Source: Arsukibacterium ikkense
Lineage (GTDB): Bacteria > Pseudomonadota > Gammaproteobacteria > Enterobacterales > Alteromonadaceae
DNA length: 64,000 nt
Assembly: GCF_000987775.1 (NCBI RefSeq)
Contig: NZ_LAHO01000020.1
Span: forward strand, 1 to 64,000
Direction: 5' to 3'
Shown: positions 53,311 to 62,929 of the stretch, one piece after another
Position numbering within the stretch: the first letter of the stretch is position 1
Layout of the letters: each line of letters opens with the position of its first letter
Program-made: the position numbers and the translations under genes
Notes under the pieces: generated by a model
Told to the model about the DNA's origin: nothing
Databases searched by the model: none
The model's input: only the letters and a program-made list of their open reading frames with translations

Positions 53311-54231
53311 CTAGCTAACTCCATCCAGCAAAATTGTCAGTGCATCTGCCTGCTCGGCAAATTTCTTCGCATTGCTCTTTTTTAACTGTGTCAGGTTGTG
53401 CAGCTTCCAGCGAATACCTGGCAGATGTTCAAGGTGAGCAATACCCAGCAACGCCCAGTCGGGTTCACCGGCCACCAGCGATAGCAGAAACTGCCGCTCG
53501 TTGTCATCCAGCCCAGCCTGAAGTTCACTAATCATTCGGTCGCGAGTCATAAGCAATGCCTCAAGCGACACGGCATCATTCGTCATCCCCACAAAGTTAT
53601 ATTGGTAGTCATGGCTAATGTTTTTTAACTGTGGAAACAGCACTTCATGCACCGGGCGGTTGTGACAAGCCAGATAGACAACAAAGGCTCGCCGGATGCC
53701 CGGCGTAATACCCTCGTGCTCAAAAAGTTGCATTACGTCAAACAGATCGCGCGGATGCTGGCGGTCCAGCGCAGCAACCAGCTTGCCTCCGTATACGTCT
53801 TCCAACGAAGCCACCGGTATCTCCAAATCAGCCATCAATATTTCACGAGCTACAGGCATCAAGGATGCCTGCCGCACCGGCTGTACTGTACCGCGTAACA
53901 CGAAATTAGCCTCGATCTTAACTTCAATGCGGTCACGGCGTACCAGCAGTTTGGTTTCACCAACAGTGGCTTGCGGTATATGTATTTGGAAGCCCCGCTT
54001 TTTAAGCCTCTCGCCCGCTTGCAAGATTCCCTTATTAATCCGTTCCAGCGCCTTATCACGCGGCAATGCATGATCAGAAAAAGCCAGATCAAGATCGACC
54101 GACAAACGAGGCATATCGCGTATAAATAGATTGATCGCCGTGCCACCCTTCAATGCGAAGGTATCGTCCACGAACACCAAAGGCGCAATCTGCGTTAGCA
54201 AGCGGGCAGTATCAAGATAGACAGAATTCAT
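53311..54231 (-). CDS. abiEii: AbiEii-family nucleotidyltransferase toxin
   Basis: 306 residues. Minimal nucleotidyltransferase signature: L-K-G-G29-G30-T-A-I-N-L-F, then L-S-V-D46-L-D48-L-A, i.e. the GG-T and D-x-D residues that bind nucleotide and metal in DUF1814/AbiEii toxins. The C-terminus is helical. AbiEii toxins transfer nucleotides to target RNAs in cells under phage attack and are neutralised at the DNA-regulation level by AbiEi (type IV toxin-antitoxin). The ATG overlaps the AbiEi stop (ATGA). Confidence 0.88.
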   Translation of the reverse strand: MNSVYLDTARLLTQIAPLVFVDDTFALKGGTAINLFIRDMPRLSVDLDLAFSDHALPRDKALERINKGILQAGERLKKRGFQIHIPQATVGETKLLVRRDRIEVKIEANFVLRGTVQPVRQASLMPVAREILMADLEIPVASLEDVYGGKLVAALDRQHPRDLFDVMQLFEHEGITPGIRRAFVVYLACHNRPVHEVLFPQLKNISHDYQYNFVGMTNDAVSLEALLMTRDRMISELQAGLDDNERQFLLSLVAGEPDWALLGIAHLEHLPGIRWKLHNLTQLKKSNAKKFAEQADALTILLDGVS

Positions 54232-54965
54232 GATTTAAGTACCAAAATGCCATCGGCTGAGCGGGACACCCAAGGTTGGTCACTCCCTGTCGGTAGGGTG
54301 GCCGGATCAAGTTTTTTCACCCAAGGCAGCGAACCTTCCCGGCCGAGTTGCAGGCACAGCCGCACAGTTTTGACGCTCGTACAATGTTGCAACAGTTCGT
54401 GTAGTACTTCGGCACGCAAATTGTAGGTACTTTCAACCAGTTCCCGGGCCTCTTGCAACGACTGGCGCACACCTACTTCGCTTAATAACTCAAGCAGCGC
54501 CCGTTCTGGTGTGGAAACCTGTGGCGCCCCAATGCGCCTTTCAAAAGCAGTTACATGCAGCAATGCTGCAGGCTGCTCCTTAAATAAACGCTTGCGGTGG
54601 TAAGTGGCCGGAAAGCGCTCAGTAAACCACTCTGGCAATTGACCGGCAGTCCAGCCATATAAATGCAGTACGGGTTGTTGTGGCACATAATGCCGCATAC
54701 CATACCAATCCAGCGCAGATTTACCCCCAACGTGCAAGCCCTCGAATTTGCGTTGCAACAGTAATAAACAGGAATGCAGAGACAAAGTATCATGCGGACG
54801 GCTATATATTCCACGCGCTAATCGCGTGAGCCAGCCTGCCCGGACATAGTGAACGGCAAGATCAGCAGAGATGCCCAGCGCCGCCAGATCTTCCGAAGCC
54901 AAGGGCGCTCCCGGTATCGAACGGGTATAGAGCAAATTTAATTTATTTAGATTAGTCGTAGTCAT
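54228..54965 (-). CDS. abiEi: AbiEi-family antitoxin/transcriptional repressor
   Basis: 245 residues. The N-terminal winged-helix (LAALGISADLAVHYVRAGWLTRLARGIYSR) is the AbiEi_4-type DNA-binding domain. The following LLLLQRKFEGLHVGGKSALDWYGM block and the C-terminal domain match AbiEi antitoxins, which repress their own operon by binding inverted repeats. No Shine-Dalgarno is seen before the ATG. The candidate -10 ends 6 bp upstream, so translation from a leaderless or near-leaderless mRNA is likely. It is the first gene of the pair. Confidence 0.85.
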   Translation of the reverse strand: MTTTNLNKLNLLYTRSIPGAPLASEDLAALGISADLAVHYVRAGWLTRLARGIYSRPHDTLSLHSCLLLLQRKFEGLHVGGKSALDWYGMRHYVPQQPVLHLYGWTAGQLPEWFTERFPATYHRKRLFKEQPAALLHVTAFERRIGAPQVSTPERALLELLSEVGVRQSLQEARELVESTYNLRAEVLHELLQHCTSVKTVRLCLQLGREGSLPWVKKLDPATLPTGSDQPWVSRSADGILVLKS

Positions 54966-55036
54966 ACTACGATTATTACAACTTATTCAAATAAGTCAAT
55001 TTAGATTTATTAAAATAATCGTAGCCAAACTACGAT
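54956..55036 (-). promoter_or_regulatory. AbiE operator: four CTACGAT-type half-sites and overlapping promoter
   Basis: Palindrome 1 is TCGTAGT-CAT-ACTACGA (54956-54972), spanning the abiEi start codon. Palindrome 2 is ATCGTAG-CCAAA-CTACGAT (55018-55036). Across the region AATAATCGTAG (55014-55024) pairs inversely with 54967-54977. Between them lie a third palindrome ACTTAT-TCAA-ATAAGT (54981-54996) and minus-strand TTGACT (54994-54999) with AATAAT 16 bp downstream. AbiEi proteins bind paired inverted repeats and bend DNA; these sites fit that picture. Confidence 0.75.
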
Positions 55037-55101
55037 AATGACAGCTTTTCTAAAAACTAACAGCCCAAACCTGACTATAACACGCCCTGCCAGACTTCTG
55101 T

Positions 55102-55107
55102 TATAAT
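55102..55107 (+). promoter_or_regulatory. Candidate -10 element of mutS promoter
   Basis: TATAAT lies 45 bp upstream of the mutS ATG; no clear -35 hexamer at 16-18 bp, so strength is uncertain. The abiE operator is 66 bp further upstream on the divergent side. Confidence 0.35.
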
Positions 55108-55151
55108 CCCAAGCTTTATCAACGCCAACCGTCGCGGATAAGCACATCTGT

Positions 55152-57734
55152 ATGAATACAATCAAAAACCTGGATTCTCACACCCCGATGATGCAACAAT
55201 ATCTGGGTTTAAAAAGTGAACACCCTGACATTCTGCTGTTTTACCGGATGGGTGATTTTTATGAGTTGTTTTTTGATGATGCGAAAAAAGCTGCTGCCCT
55301 GCTGGATATTTCGCTGACCAAGCGCGGCCAGAGTGCTGGCCAGCCTATTCCGATGGCGGGCGTACCCTATCATGCGATTGAAGGCTATCTGGCCCGGTTG
55401 GTGCAACTGGGCGAATCGGTAGCCATTTGCGAGCAAATTGGCGATCCGGCTACCAGCAAAGGCCCGGTTGAACGTAAGGTAGTACGGATTGTTACCCCCG
55501 GCACTGTAACTGATGAAGCGCTGTTAAATGAACGGCAGGACAATTTACTCTGTGCCATCTACGAGCAGCGCGGCCAGTTTGGCCTGGCCCAGCTGGATTT
55601 AAGCGCCGGCCGGTTTTTAATAAACCAGGTAGCCAACAGTAGTGACCTGGCAGCGTTGCTGCAACGGCTGAATCCGGCAGAAATCCTTTATCCTGAACTA
55701 TTCAGCAACCCGGCGCTTTGTCAGGCACGCAAAGGTGCCCGCCGCCGGCCAGAATGGGAGTTTGAACTGGCTACCGCCAAACGGCTGCTATGCCAGCAAT
55801 TTGGTACCAAAGATTTAATCAGTTTTGGCGTCGATGACGCGCCGGTGGCATTAATGGCCGCCGGCTGCCTGATGCAATATCTGAAAGATACCCAGCGCGC
55901 CAGCCTGCCGCATATCCGGGCCATAGCGTTGGAACGGGCAGAAGATTATATCGTACTGGATGCCGCCACAAGGCGTAATTTAGAGCTAACCCACAACCTC
56001 AGCGGCGGCGTTGATAACACCCTGGCTGCTGTGCTTGATCGTAACCAGACTGCCATGGGGTCTCGCTTATTAAAACGCTGGATCCATGCACCACTGCGTG
56101 ATCAAGCACAGGTTAACGCCCGGCTCGATACAGTAAATGAGCTAACCGACGATGTCGAAAGCGTACAACCGGCCTTAAAGCATATTGGCGATATTGAGCG
56201 GGTAATTGCCCGCCTGGCGCTGCGCAGTGCCCGGCCGCGTGATTTTGCCAGGCTGCGCCAGGCATTAGCGCAGCTACCGGCCTTACAGCAGGATTTAAGC
56301 TTTGCCAACACCCGCTTGCTGCAACGCATTGCCAGCGACAGTCAGCCACTGCCCGAATTACAGCAACTGTTAACCGAGGCGATAGTGGAAGCCCCGCCGG
56401 TACTGATCCGCGATGGCGGAGTGATTGCCGATGGTTATAACAGTGAGCTGGATCACTGGCGGGCACTGGCGAGTGGCGCCACTGATTATTTGCTCGAGCT
56501 GGAGCTGCGCGAGCGTGAGCGCACCGGCATTGCTTCACTTAAAGTGGGCTTTAACCGGGTACACGGTTATTACATTGAAACCGGCCGCAGCGCCGATACC
56601 AAAGTACCGCCAGAATATGTCCGCCGCCAGACCTTAAAAAATAACGAGCGTTATATTATTCCGGAACTAAAGGAATATGAAGATAAAGTACTGGGTAGCC
56701 AGAGCCAGGCGCTGGCGCTGGAAAAGCAGCTTTACGAGCAGTTATTCGAGCTGGTAAGCCCTTATTTAAGCCAGTTGCAGCAACTGGCGCAGGCGCTGGC
56801 TGAACTGGACGTACTTTGCACCTTTGCCGAACGCGCCAGCAGCCTGCACTATTGCCGGCCACAACTACGCAGCGAGCCAGGTATTGAACTGGAACAAGGC
56901 CGCCACCCGGTGGTAGAGCAGGTATTAAGCGAACCCTTTATTGCTAACCCACTTAGCCTGCATGCGAAGCGACGGATGCTGATGGTTACCGGGCCGAATA
57001 TGGGCGGTAAATCGACCTATATGCGCCAGACAGCATTAATAGCGCTAATGGCCTATATTGGCTGCTTTGTGCCCGCTGCCAGTGCCACGCTTGGGCCGAT
57101 TGACCGCATTTTCACCCGGATTGGCGCCTCGGACGATTTAGCCTCGGGCCGTTCGACCTTTATGGTGGAAATGAGCGAAACCGCCACTATTTTGCACCAC
57201 GCCACCGAACACAGCCTGGTGCTAATGGATGAAATTGGCCGCGGCACCAGCACCTATGACGGTTTAAGCCTGGCCTGGGCCTGTGCCGATTACCTGGCAA
57301 CCCGCATTAAAGCGCTGACCTTATTCGCCACCCATTATTTTGAGTTAACTGAACTGGCCAGCACGCTGGCGGGTGTGGTTAATGTGCATTTAGATGCAGT
57401 GGAACATGGTGATGATATTGTGTTTATGCACCATGTGCAGGATGGTGCGGCCAGCAAAAGCTTTGGTTTGCAGGTGGCGCAACTGGCCGGCGTGCCAAAA
57501 ACCGTGATTAACCAGGCCAAACAAAAGCTCAGCCAGCTGGAACAACAAGGCCGGGCGCAGCTGAACGTAACCACAGCGGCCCAACAACATGCTGAGTTTC
57601 AACAACAATTACCACTCATCCCAGCCGAGCACCCGCTACTGCGTCAGCTGGCCGCACTTAACCCGGATGAGCTCAGCGCCCGTCAGGCGCTGGATTTACT
57701 GTACCAGCTAAGCCGGGATGCAAAGGACGCCTAA
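55152..57734 (+). CDS. mutS: DNA mismatch repair protein MutS
   Basis: 860 residues, full length. MutS clamps mismatches and recruits MutL with ATP. The mismatch-reading wedge F36-Y-E38 lies in FYRMGDFYELFFDDA. Connector, core and clamp domains follow. The ATPase Walker A TGPNMGGKST is near 613-622, with the DEIGRGTSTYDG Walker B/signature and the ATHYFEL block. The C-terminal ~60 residues carry the helical tetramerisation region. The BenE-type gene begins in the stop codon (TAATG). Confidence 0.99.
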   Translation: MNTIKNLDSHTPMMQQYLGLKSEHPDILLFYRMGDFYELFFDDAKKAAALLDISLTKRGQSAGQPIPMAGVPYHAIEGYLARLVQLGESVAICEQIGDPATSKGPVERKVVRIVTPGTVTDEALLNERQDNLLCAIYEQRGQFGLAQLDLSAGRFLINQVANSSDLAALLQRLNPAEILYPELFSNPALCQARKGARRRPEWEFELATAKRLLCQQFGTKDLISFGVDDAPVALMAAGCLMQYLKDTQRASLPHIRAIALERAEDYIVLDAATRRNLELTHNLSGGVDNTLAAVLDRNQTAMGSRLLKRWIHAPLRDQAQVNARLDTVNELTDDVESVQPALKHIGDIERVIARLALRSARPRDFARLRQALAQLPALQQDLSFANTRLLQRIASDSQPLPELQQLLTEAIVEAPPVLIRDGGVIADGYNSELDHWRALASGATDYLLELELRERERTGIASLKVGFNRVHGYYIETGRSADTKVPPEYVRRQTLKNNERYIIPELKEYEDKVLGSQSQALALEKQLYEQLFELVSPYLSQLQQLAQALAELDVLCTFAERASSLHYCRPQLRSEPGIELEQGRHPVVEQVLSEPFIANPLSLHAKRRMLMVTGPNMGGKSTYMRQTALIALMAYIGCFVPAASATLGPIDRIFTRIGASDDLASGRSTFMVEMSETATILHHATEHSLVLMDEIGRGTSTYDGLSLAWACADYLATRIKALTLFATHYFELTELASTLAGVVNVHLDAVEHGDDIVFMHHVQDGAASKSFGLQVAQLAGVPKTVINQAKQKLSQLEQQGRAQLNVTTAAQQHAEFQQQLPLIPAEHPLLRQLAALNPDELSARQALDLLYQLSRDAKDA

Positions 57735-58894
57735 TGGTATTAAAAGATATCAGTTTATCCGCCGTTGTGGCCGGCTTTGTCGCCGTGTTAGTGGGCTTTG
57801 CCAGCTCGGTGGCTATTGTGTTTCAGGCGGCCAGTGCCGCCGGGGCCAGTAATGAAATCATGGCGTCCTGGCTACTAGCGCTGGGCATTGGCATGGCCAT
57901 AACCTGTATTGGCTTGTCATGGTATTACAAAGCACCGGTCATTACGGCCTGGTCCACGCCGGGCGCGGCCTTACTGGCCACCAGTTTGCAGGGGCTGAGT
58001 ATTGAACAGGCCACCGGCGTGTTTATTTTTACTGCAGTGCTGGGGCTGATTATCGGCCTTAGCGGCTGGTTTGAAAAACTAACCAAACTTATTCCGCTAC
58101 CACTGGCCAGTGCCATGTTAGCCGGCATTTTGCTGCAATTCGGTTTTGCGATATTCAGCTCAATGCAAAGCCAGTGGTTGTTGGTAGGCAGCATGTGTCT
58201 GGTGTATTTAATCGCCAAGGTATACTTGCCACGTTATGCCATTTTGCTGGTGCTATTAAGCGGCATTATTACCGTAGTAGCCGGCGGCAGCCTCGATTTA
58301 TCAGCGGTAACCTTTAGTCTGGCGCAGCCGGTGTGGATTAGCCCGGAATTTTCATTCAGCGCCTTGATTGGCGTCGGCCTGCCCTTGCTGCTGGTGACCA
58401 TGGCCTCGCAGAATATTCCCGGGGTAGCGGTACTCAGAGCCAGCGGTTATCAGACGCCGGTTTCTCCACTGATTAGCAGCACCGCGCTCAGTACCTTACT
58501 GCTGGCGCCATGGGGTGCCTTTTCCATTAATCTGGCCGCCATTACCGCCGCCATTTGCACCGGTACTGAAGCGCACCCGCAGCCCCAAAAACGCTATATT
58601 GCCGGTATTGCCGCCGGGCTGTTTTATCTGCTGGCCGGCTTAGCCGGTGCTACTGTGGTGGCACTGTTTGCCGCCTTCCCCAAAGAAATGGTGGCGGCGC
58701 TGGCCGGTCTGGCCCTGATCAGCACAATAGCTGCTAACCTGGCCACCAGCACCAGCGAACCAAAGTACCGCGACGCGGCGGTGATTACCTTGCTGGTGAC
58801 CGCCTCTGGTGCCAGCTTTTTTGGCCTGGCCTCGGCATTCTGGGGCTTAATCGCCGGCGCGGTTACGGTGGCTATTCAACGCTCTCGCAGCTGA
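57734..58894 (+). CDS. BenE-family (benzoate/H+ symporter) membrane transporter
   Basis: 386 residues, about 11-12 membrane helices across the whole length (for example SAVVAGFVAVLVGFASSVAI at the N-terminus, with APVITAWSTPGAALLATS as the conserved half-helix region). BenE/YdcO proteins belong to the nucleobase-transporter fold; substrate in this organism is unknown. Its start overlaps the mutS stop by one base, so it may be co-translated with mutS, a common proteobacterial pairing only by chance as far as I know. A bidirectional hairpin follows. Confidence 0.88.
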   Translation: MVLKDISLSAVVAGFVAVLVGFASSVAIVFQAASAAGASNEIMASWLLALGIGMAITCIGLSWYYKAPVITAWSTPGAALLATSLQGLSIEQATGVFIFTAVLGLIIGLSGWFEKLTKLIPLPLASAMLAGILLQFGFAIFSSMQSQWLLVGSMCLVYLIAKVYLPRYAILLVLLSGIITVVAGGSLDLSAVTFSLAQPVWISPEFSFSALIGVGLPLLLVTMASQNIPGVAVLRASGYQTPVSPLISSTALSTLLLAPWGAFSINLAAITAAICTGTEAHPQPQKRYIAGIAAGLFYLLAGLAGATVVALFAAFPKEMVAALAGLALISTIAANLATSTSEPKYRDAAVITLLVTASGASFFGLASAFWGLIAGAVTVAIQRSRS

Positions 58895-58910
58895 AAAAAT
58901 GCAGTTGAAA

Positions 58911-58934
58911 AAGTAAGGGCGCAATAATGCGCCC
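58911..58934 (-). terminator. Hairpin terminator of the carboxypeptidase gene
   Basis: GGGCGC-AATAAT-GCGCCC (58917-58934). Read on the minus strand it is followed by TTACTTTTT, giving a plausible intrinsic terminator after the M14 gene. The plus strand has no U-tract, so it serves the transporter gene less well. Confidence 0.65.
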
Positions 58935-58950
58935 CTACCGTCAAGCATAG

Positions 58951-61623
58951 TTAACGCAGCGGGTTAGCATGCGCCGCACCGCGAAACACCGCATTAATAT
59001 ACAGCAAGTGCATGCCATCCACATAAGCGCGGAAGTTTGGCTCCTGACTGAAGCTTACCACCTGGCCGCGGCCAACAGCCTGCACCATTACCAATGGTTT
59101 ATGGGCAATTTGCTGACGGTTTTCATCCCAGACAAAACCACCTGCCAGCAGTTGATCTGCCGGGGCAAAACTAACAACATTGCGACCATCAGCGATGGTT
59201 AACGGCTGATAGACCTGATTACCCACATAGATACTGTTAACAGTTTCAGGCACGCCTGCGGTCAGCCAGTGCTGCTGATCCACCTCAGCACGGGCTATAA
59301 AACCCGGCACCCAGTCCGGATCAGCCTTTTCCGGTACCAGCCACTGCTGATATTCCTCTGGGGTTTTAATCACACTGCCGGCAACCTTGCTCTCTTTCTC
59401 CGTTTTTTTCGCTTCGCCTTCGCGCACTTTATATTCGCGCTTGCTACTCAGTAGGGGAGTTTCGCCGGCCAGCAACAAATCGGTGGCATTGCCCAGAGCA
59501 ATAAGCACCCCGCCGCGCTCGACAAAGCTGCGTAAATTCGCCAGACCCGCATCGCCCAGCGCTGGCTGATAACTGCCACGGGCGCTGGCCGGGACAATTA
59601 ACACCTGATAGTGACTCAGATTAGCGCTGCGCAGCTGCGCCGGGCGCATTGCGGTGACCGGATAGTTTAAATTACGCTCCAATACAAAACGGGCACTGCC
59701 AGCACTTAACGGGTTACTGGGCTCATCCCACAGCATGGCCACATTAGGCTTATGCAGGGTTTTTACGTTAAAGGAGCCAAAATTAGGGCCGTCGGTTACC
59801 CAGCTGCTGTCTACGCCCGTTACCACAGCCCCACTGTCGGCGGCTAATTGTGCTATCAGCGCGCTCAGCTGCGGGCCGTTGTCTGCTTTGCTAATAACCA
59901 GGCTGCCCGCCGGGTAACGCTGGCCGTTCTGGTGAGTAAAGGCTAAATCGCTGCTTTTCAGCTTTAAACCCTGCTGCAAGGCGGAACTCATAAAACGGGC
60001 TGCTGCCATATCGCCCCAGGGTACAATATAACCAAAGCCGGGCTCTGGATTTGTCACACTTCCGGCCAGCACCCGCTGACTGGTCACTGCAGTGGTAGCA
60101 ACATTAACCGCCCGGTTGCAACTGATGACAGGCAGGTTATACATCAATGGCAATGACCAGGCGGTAACATCGTATATTTGATCCGGCAGGTTATTGGCCC
60201 GGCGCTGCTCTTGTTTGGCAATAAATGCCTTGTCCATTGGCACCGTATCATCCAGCAAGGTACGGATTAAATGATAAGTCGGCTGGGCAGTATTAATCAC
60301 ATAGCTACCGGCCTGGTAACTTTGGCCACAGGCTTTAAACGCCTCGGTCGCCTTACCCACGCTAATGCCATGCTCTGTCAGAATAGCGCCTAATTTGGTA
60401 TGGCCAGCACTGTCGCGTTCCGCTGGAAAAATAAAACTACGCACCGAACCTGAATTGCCCTGGGCAATTGCCTGTTTGCGATACTGATAAAAGTTGCGTA
60501 ACAGCTCAGGCGCACGCTGACTGGCCGTTTCAATGGTGGCCATAAAGGCCACGAAATTACGCTGCACACCGTCGGCAAAGGTCAGAATATCACCATCGGC
60601 TTTGCGGTACTGATGGCCACGGGCAGACGCCATCTCATAGGTCATGGCAACACTGCCCTGATACAACGGCCAGCTGGCGCCATAGCCCGGGTAAAAGGCA
60701 TCAAATATTTCCCGGGTAAAATAATCGTAGCCAAACTTGTCAAACCAACGGGCATTGTTTTCACCCAACCATTGCAGGCTTTGGCGCTGACTTGCCTGAA
60801 TATGCGGGTTGTATGGCTCGGCTTCCGGGCTGAAGTAGTAGCCCATATCGCCGCCCATTTCGTGTGAGTCAACAAACACCAGCGGATATACCTGCTGCAA
60901 AGCTTGAACCCGGCCGCGGGTTTCTGGTTGGGTTAACGAAATCCAGTCGCGGTTCATATCAAATAAATAATGATTAGTGCGGCCATTGGGCCAGGGCTCG
61001 TTGTGCTCGGCCGATAGCCTGTCAGCCGAATGGGCTAAGCCGACAGTGGCATAGTAACGACTGACAAAACGGTGATGACCATCCGGGTTTTGCAGCGGAT
61101 CAATATACACCAGGGTGTTTTCCAACAATGTGCTCGTTTGCGGGCTCTGGTCAGCCAGTAAGTGATAGGCCAGCGCCATAGAGGCTTCCGCCGGGCTGAT
61201 TTCATTGCCATGCAGCGTATTGGCTATCCAGACACTGGCCGGCAGCTTACTGATCAATTGCCCGGCCTGGCGCTCATTTAAACTTTGCGGGTTGGCCAGC
61301 TGCTGCATCTGCTGCTGAATATCGGCCAACTGACCGATGTTTTGCTCGCTGCCAATCACTACATAAAACAGTGGCCGGCCCTGCCAGCTCTGGGCATAGG
61401 GTACCAGCTTAATCCGGCTGGGGTGCGCTTTAGCTAACTCTTCAAAATACTGTTTTATGGCTGCAGGTTCAGAGATCCGGCTAGCCAGTGGATAACCCAG
61501 TATTTGTTCTACTGATGCCACGGCCTGATTATAGTCACTGTCCGGAAAAACCGGCACGGCCTGACTGGCCGCAGAGTACAGTCCTAACGCTGCAGCCAGC
61601 GCCGTAATTTTTAATAAAGACAT
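58951..61623 (-). CDS. Secreted M14-family zinc carboxypeptidase with C-terminal GATase1-like domain
   Basis: 890 residues. The signal peptide is at the chosen start (MSLLKITALAAALGLYSAAS). Zinc ligands fit M14: H138-G-N-E141 in NTLHGNEISPAEA and His254 in FVDSHEMGG. The catalytic Glu is probably in MTYEMASARG. The C-terminal ~350 residues contain a class-I glutamine-amidotransferase-like (flavodoxin-like) segment (YQVLIVPASARG, then LRSFVERGGVLIALGNATD). This M14-plus-GATase arrangement is seen in secreted peptidases of gammaproteobacteria. The frame is open 34 codons further upstream, but that stretch is not signal-like. It probably acts on peptides in the periplasm or outside the cell. Confidence 0.85.
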   Translation of the reverse strand: MSLLKITALAAALGLYSAASQAVPVFPDSDYNQAVASVEQILGYPLASRISEPAAIKQYFEELAKAHPSRIKLVPYAQSWQGRPLFYVVIGSEQNIGQLADIQQQMQQLANPQSLNERQAGQLISKLPASVWIANTLHGNEISPAEASMALAYHLLADQSPQTSTLLENTLVYIDPLQNPDGHHRFVSRYYATVGLAHSADRLSAEHNEPWPNGRTNHYLFDMNRDWISLTQPETRGRVQALQQVYPLVFVDSHEMGGDMGYYFSPEAEPYNPHIQASQRQSLQWLGENNARWFDKFGYDYFTREIFDAFYPGYGASWPLYQGSVAMTYEMASARGHQYRKADGDILTFADGVQRNFVAFMATIETASQRAPELLRNFYQYRKQAIAQGNSGSVRSFIFPAERDSAGHTKLGAILTEHGISVGKATEAFKACGQSYQAGSYVINTAQPTYHLIRTLLDDTVPMDKAFIAKQEQRRANNLPDQIYDVTAWSLPLMYNLPVISCNRAVNVATTAVTSQRVLAGSVTNPEPGFGYIVPWGDMAAARFMSSALQQGLKLKSSDLAFTHQNGQRYPAGSLVISKADNGPQLSALIAQLAADSGAVVTGVDSSWVTDGPNFGSFNVKTLHKPNVAMLWDEPSNPLSAGSARFVLERNLNYPVTAMRPAQLRSANLSHYQVLIVPASARGSYQPALGDAGLANLRSFVERGGVLIALGNATDLLLAGETPLLSSKREYKVREGEAKKTEKESKVAGSVIKTPEEYQQWLVPEKADPDWVPGFIARAEVDQQHWLTAGVPETVNSIYVGNQVYQPLTIADGRNVVSFAPADQLLAGGFVWDENRQQIAHKPLVMVQAVGRGQVVSFSQEPNFRAYVDGMHLLYINAVFRGAAHANPLR

Positions 61624-61763
61624 GCAAAACCCTATTTCATTACCAGATACTAATGAAGATAAGCTAAGCGGCTGGCGTAAAAGATGCAACCAGCAGCAGC
61701 CATGGTTGCGACCAACAGGGACCACGATAAGCCAGGTGTTTGCTTATTATGATAATTCAGCCA

Positions 61764-61789
61764 ATAAAAACGGGCGCCTGAGCGCCCGT
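61764..61789 (-). terminator. Rho-independent terminator of rpoS
   Basis: On the minus strand ACGGGCGC-TCAG-GCGCCCGT followed by TTTTATT, starting 20 bp after the rpoS stop. A perfect 8-bp stem with a 4-base loop and U-tract. Confidence 0.9.
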
Positions 61790-61809
61790 TCTGCTGCTGA
61801 TAGCGGCGG

Positions 61810-62811
61810 TTAATCCTGAAACAGGGTTTCAATATTTAACCCCTGGTGGGTCACAATTTCTTTTAAGCGGCGCAGCGCCTCTACCTGAATTTGCCGCACC
61901 CGCTCGCGGGTTAAGCCAATTTCGTGGCCAACGTCTTCCAAAGTGGAGGGTTCGTACCCCAGCAAACCAAAGCGGCGGGCCAGCACTTCCCGTTGTTTCG
62001 GGTTTAACTCGTCCAGCCATAACACCAGATGCTGCCGAATATCTTCATCCTGCAGCTCAATTTCCGGCCCCTGTTCTTTTTCGTCAGCAATCACGTCCAG
62101 CAACTGCTTTTCAGAAGCGCCTGCTACCGGTACATCGACCGAAGTTATTTTTTCATTTAACTTTAGCATTTTACGCACTTCGGCCACCGGCCTGTCGAGC
62201 GCCGCAGCAATTTCTTCCGGGGTGGGCTCATGATCCAGCTTTTGTGACAATTCCCGGGCTGCGCGCAAATAGATATTCAATTCTTTGACGACATGAATAG
62301 GCAGCCGGATGGTGCGGGTCTGGTTCATAATGGCGCGTTCAATGGTCTGACGGATCCACCAGGTGGCATAGGTCGAAAAACGAAAGCCGCGTTCCGGGTC
62401 AAACTTTTCAACTGCGCGGATCAGGCCCAGATTGCCCTCCTCAATTAAGTCGAGCAGTGCTAAACCACGATTAATGTAGCGCCGGGCTATTTTGACCACC
62501 AACCGCAGGTTACTCTCAATCATTCTTTTGCGGGCAGCCGCATCGCCTTTTAACGATAAGCGGGAAAAATACACTTCTTCTTCAGCGCTAAGCAGCGGAG
62601 AAAAGCCAATTTCCCCCAGATAAATCTGGGTGGCATCCATGGCTTTATGACTATCATCCTTGGCAAAAACCTCGTCAGGTATGACGTCTTCGCCAGCTAA
62701 CTCTGCTACGTCAGGTTCCAGCTCATCATCAAGCGTCGCCACCTCATCTGCCAGGTCATCATCTTTTAAATCTACATCTGACTTTACAACGTCATCTCTT
62801 TTAAGTCCCAT
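61810..62811 (-). CDS. rpoS: Stationary-phase sigma factor RpoS
   Basis: 333 residues, normal length. An acidic N-terminus (about 1-60, Asp/Glu-rich) precedes region 1.2 (DATQIYLGEIGFSPLLSAEEE), region 2 (NLRLVVKIARRYINRGLALLDLIEEGNLGLIRAVEKFDPERGFRFSTYATWWIRQTIERAIMNQ is the core; motif positions about 100-165), region 3, and region 4 with the ERVRQIQVEALRRLKEI HTH. RpoS controls the general stress response. AGAAAGGAT precedes the ATG. It lies 118 bp after nlpD, the usual order, and its promoter is often inside nlpD. Confidence 0.98.
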   Translation of the reverse strand: MGLKRDDVVKSDVDLKDDDLADEVATLDDELEPDVAELAGEDVIPDEVFAKDDSHKAMDATQIYLGEIGFSPLLSAEEEVYFSRLSLKGDAAARKRMIESNLRLVVKIARRYINRGLALLDLIEEGNLGLIRAVEKFDPERGFRFSTYATWWIRQTIERAIMNQTRTIRLPIHVVKELNIYLRAARELSQKLDHEPTPEEIAAALDRPVAEVRKMLKLNEKITSVDVPVAGASEKQLLDVIADEKEQGPEIELQDEDIRQHLVLWLDELNPKQREVLARRFGLLGYEPSTLEDVGHEIGLTRERVRQIQVEALRRLKEIVTHQGLNIETLFQD

Positions 62812-62929
62812 ATCCTTTCTCCCACGTCTGCCGGGTATCAGGGGCCTGACTCAGCTACCTATCCTGCCTTCGTGCTTGTGTTTAAATGCCAACCTTAATG
62901 GTCAGTCTTGTTGTCACGGTATCGCTTTG

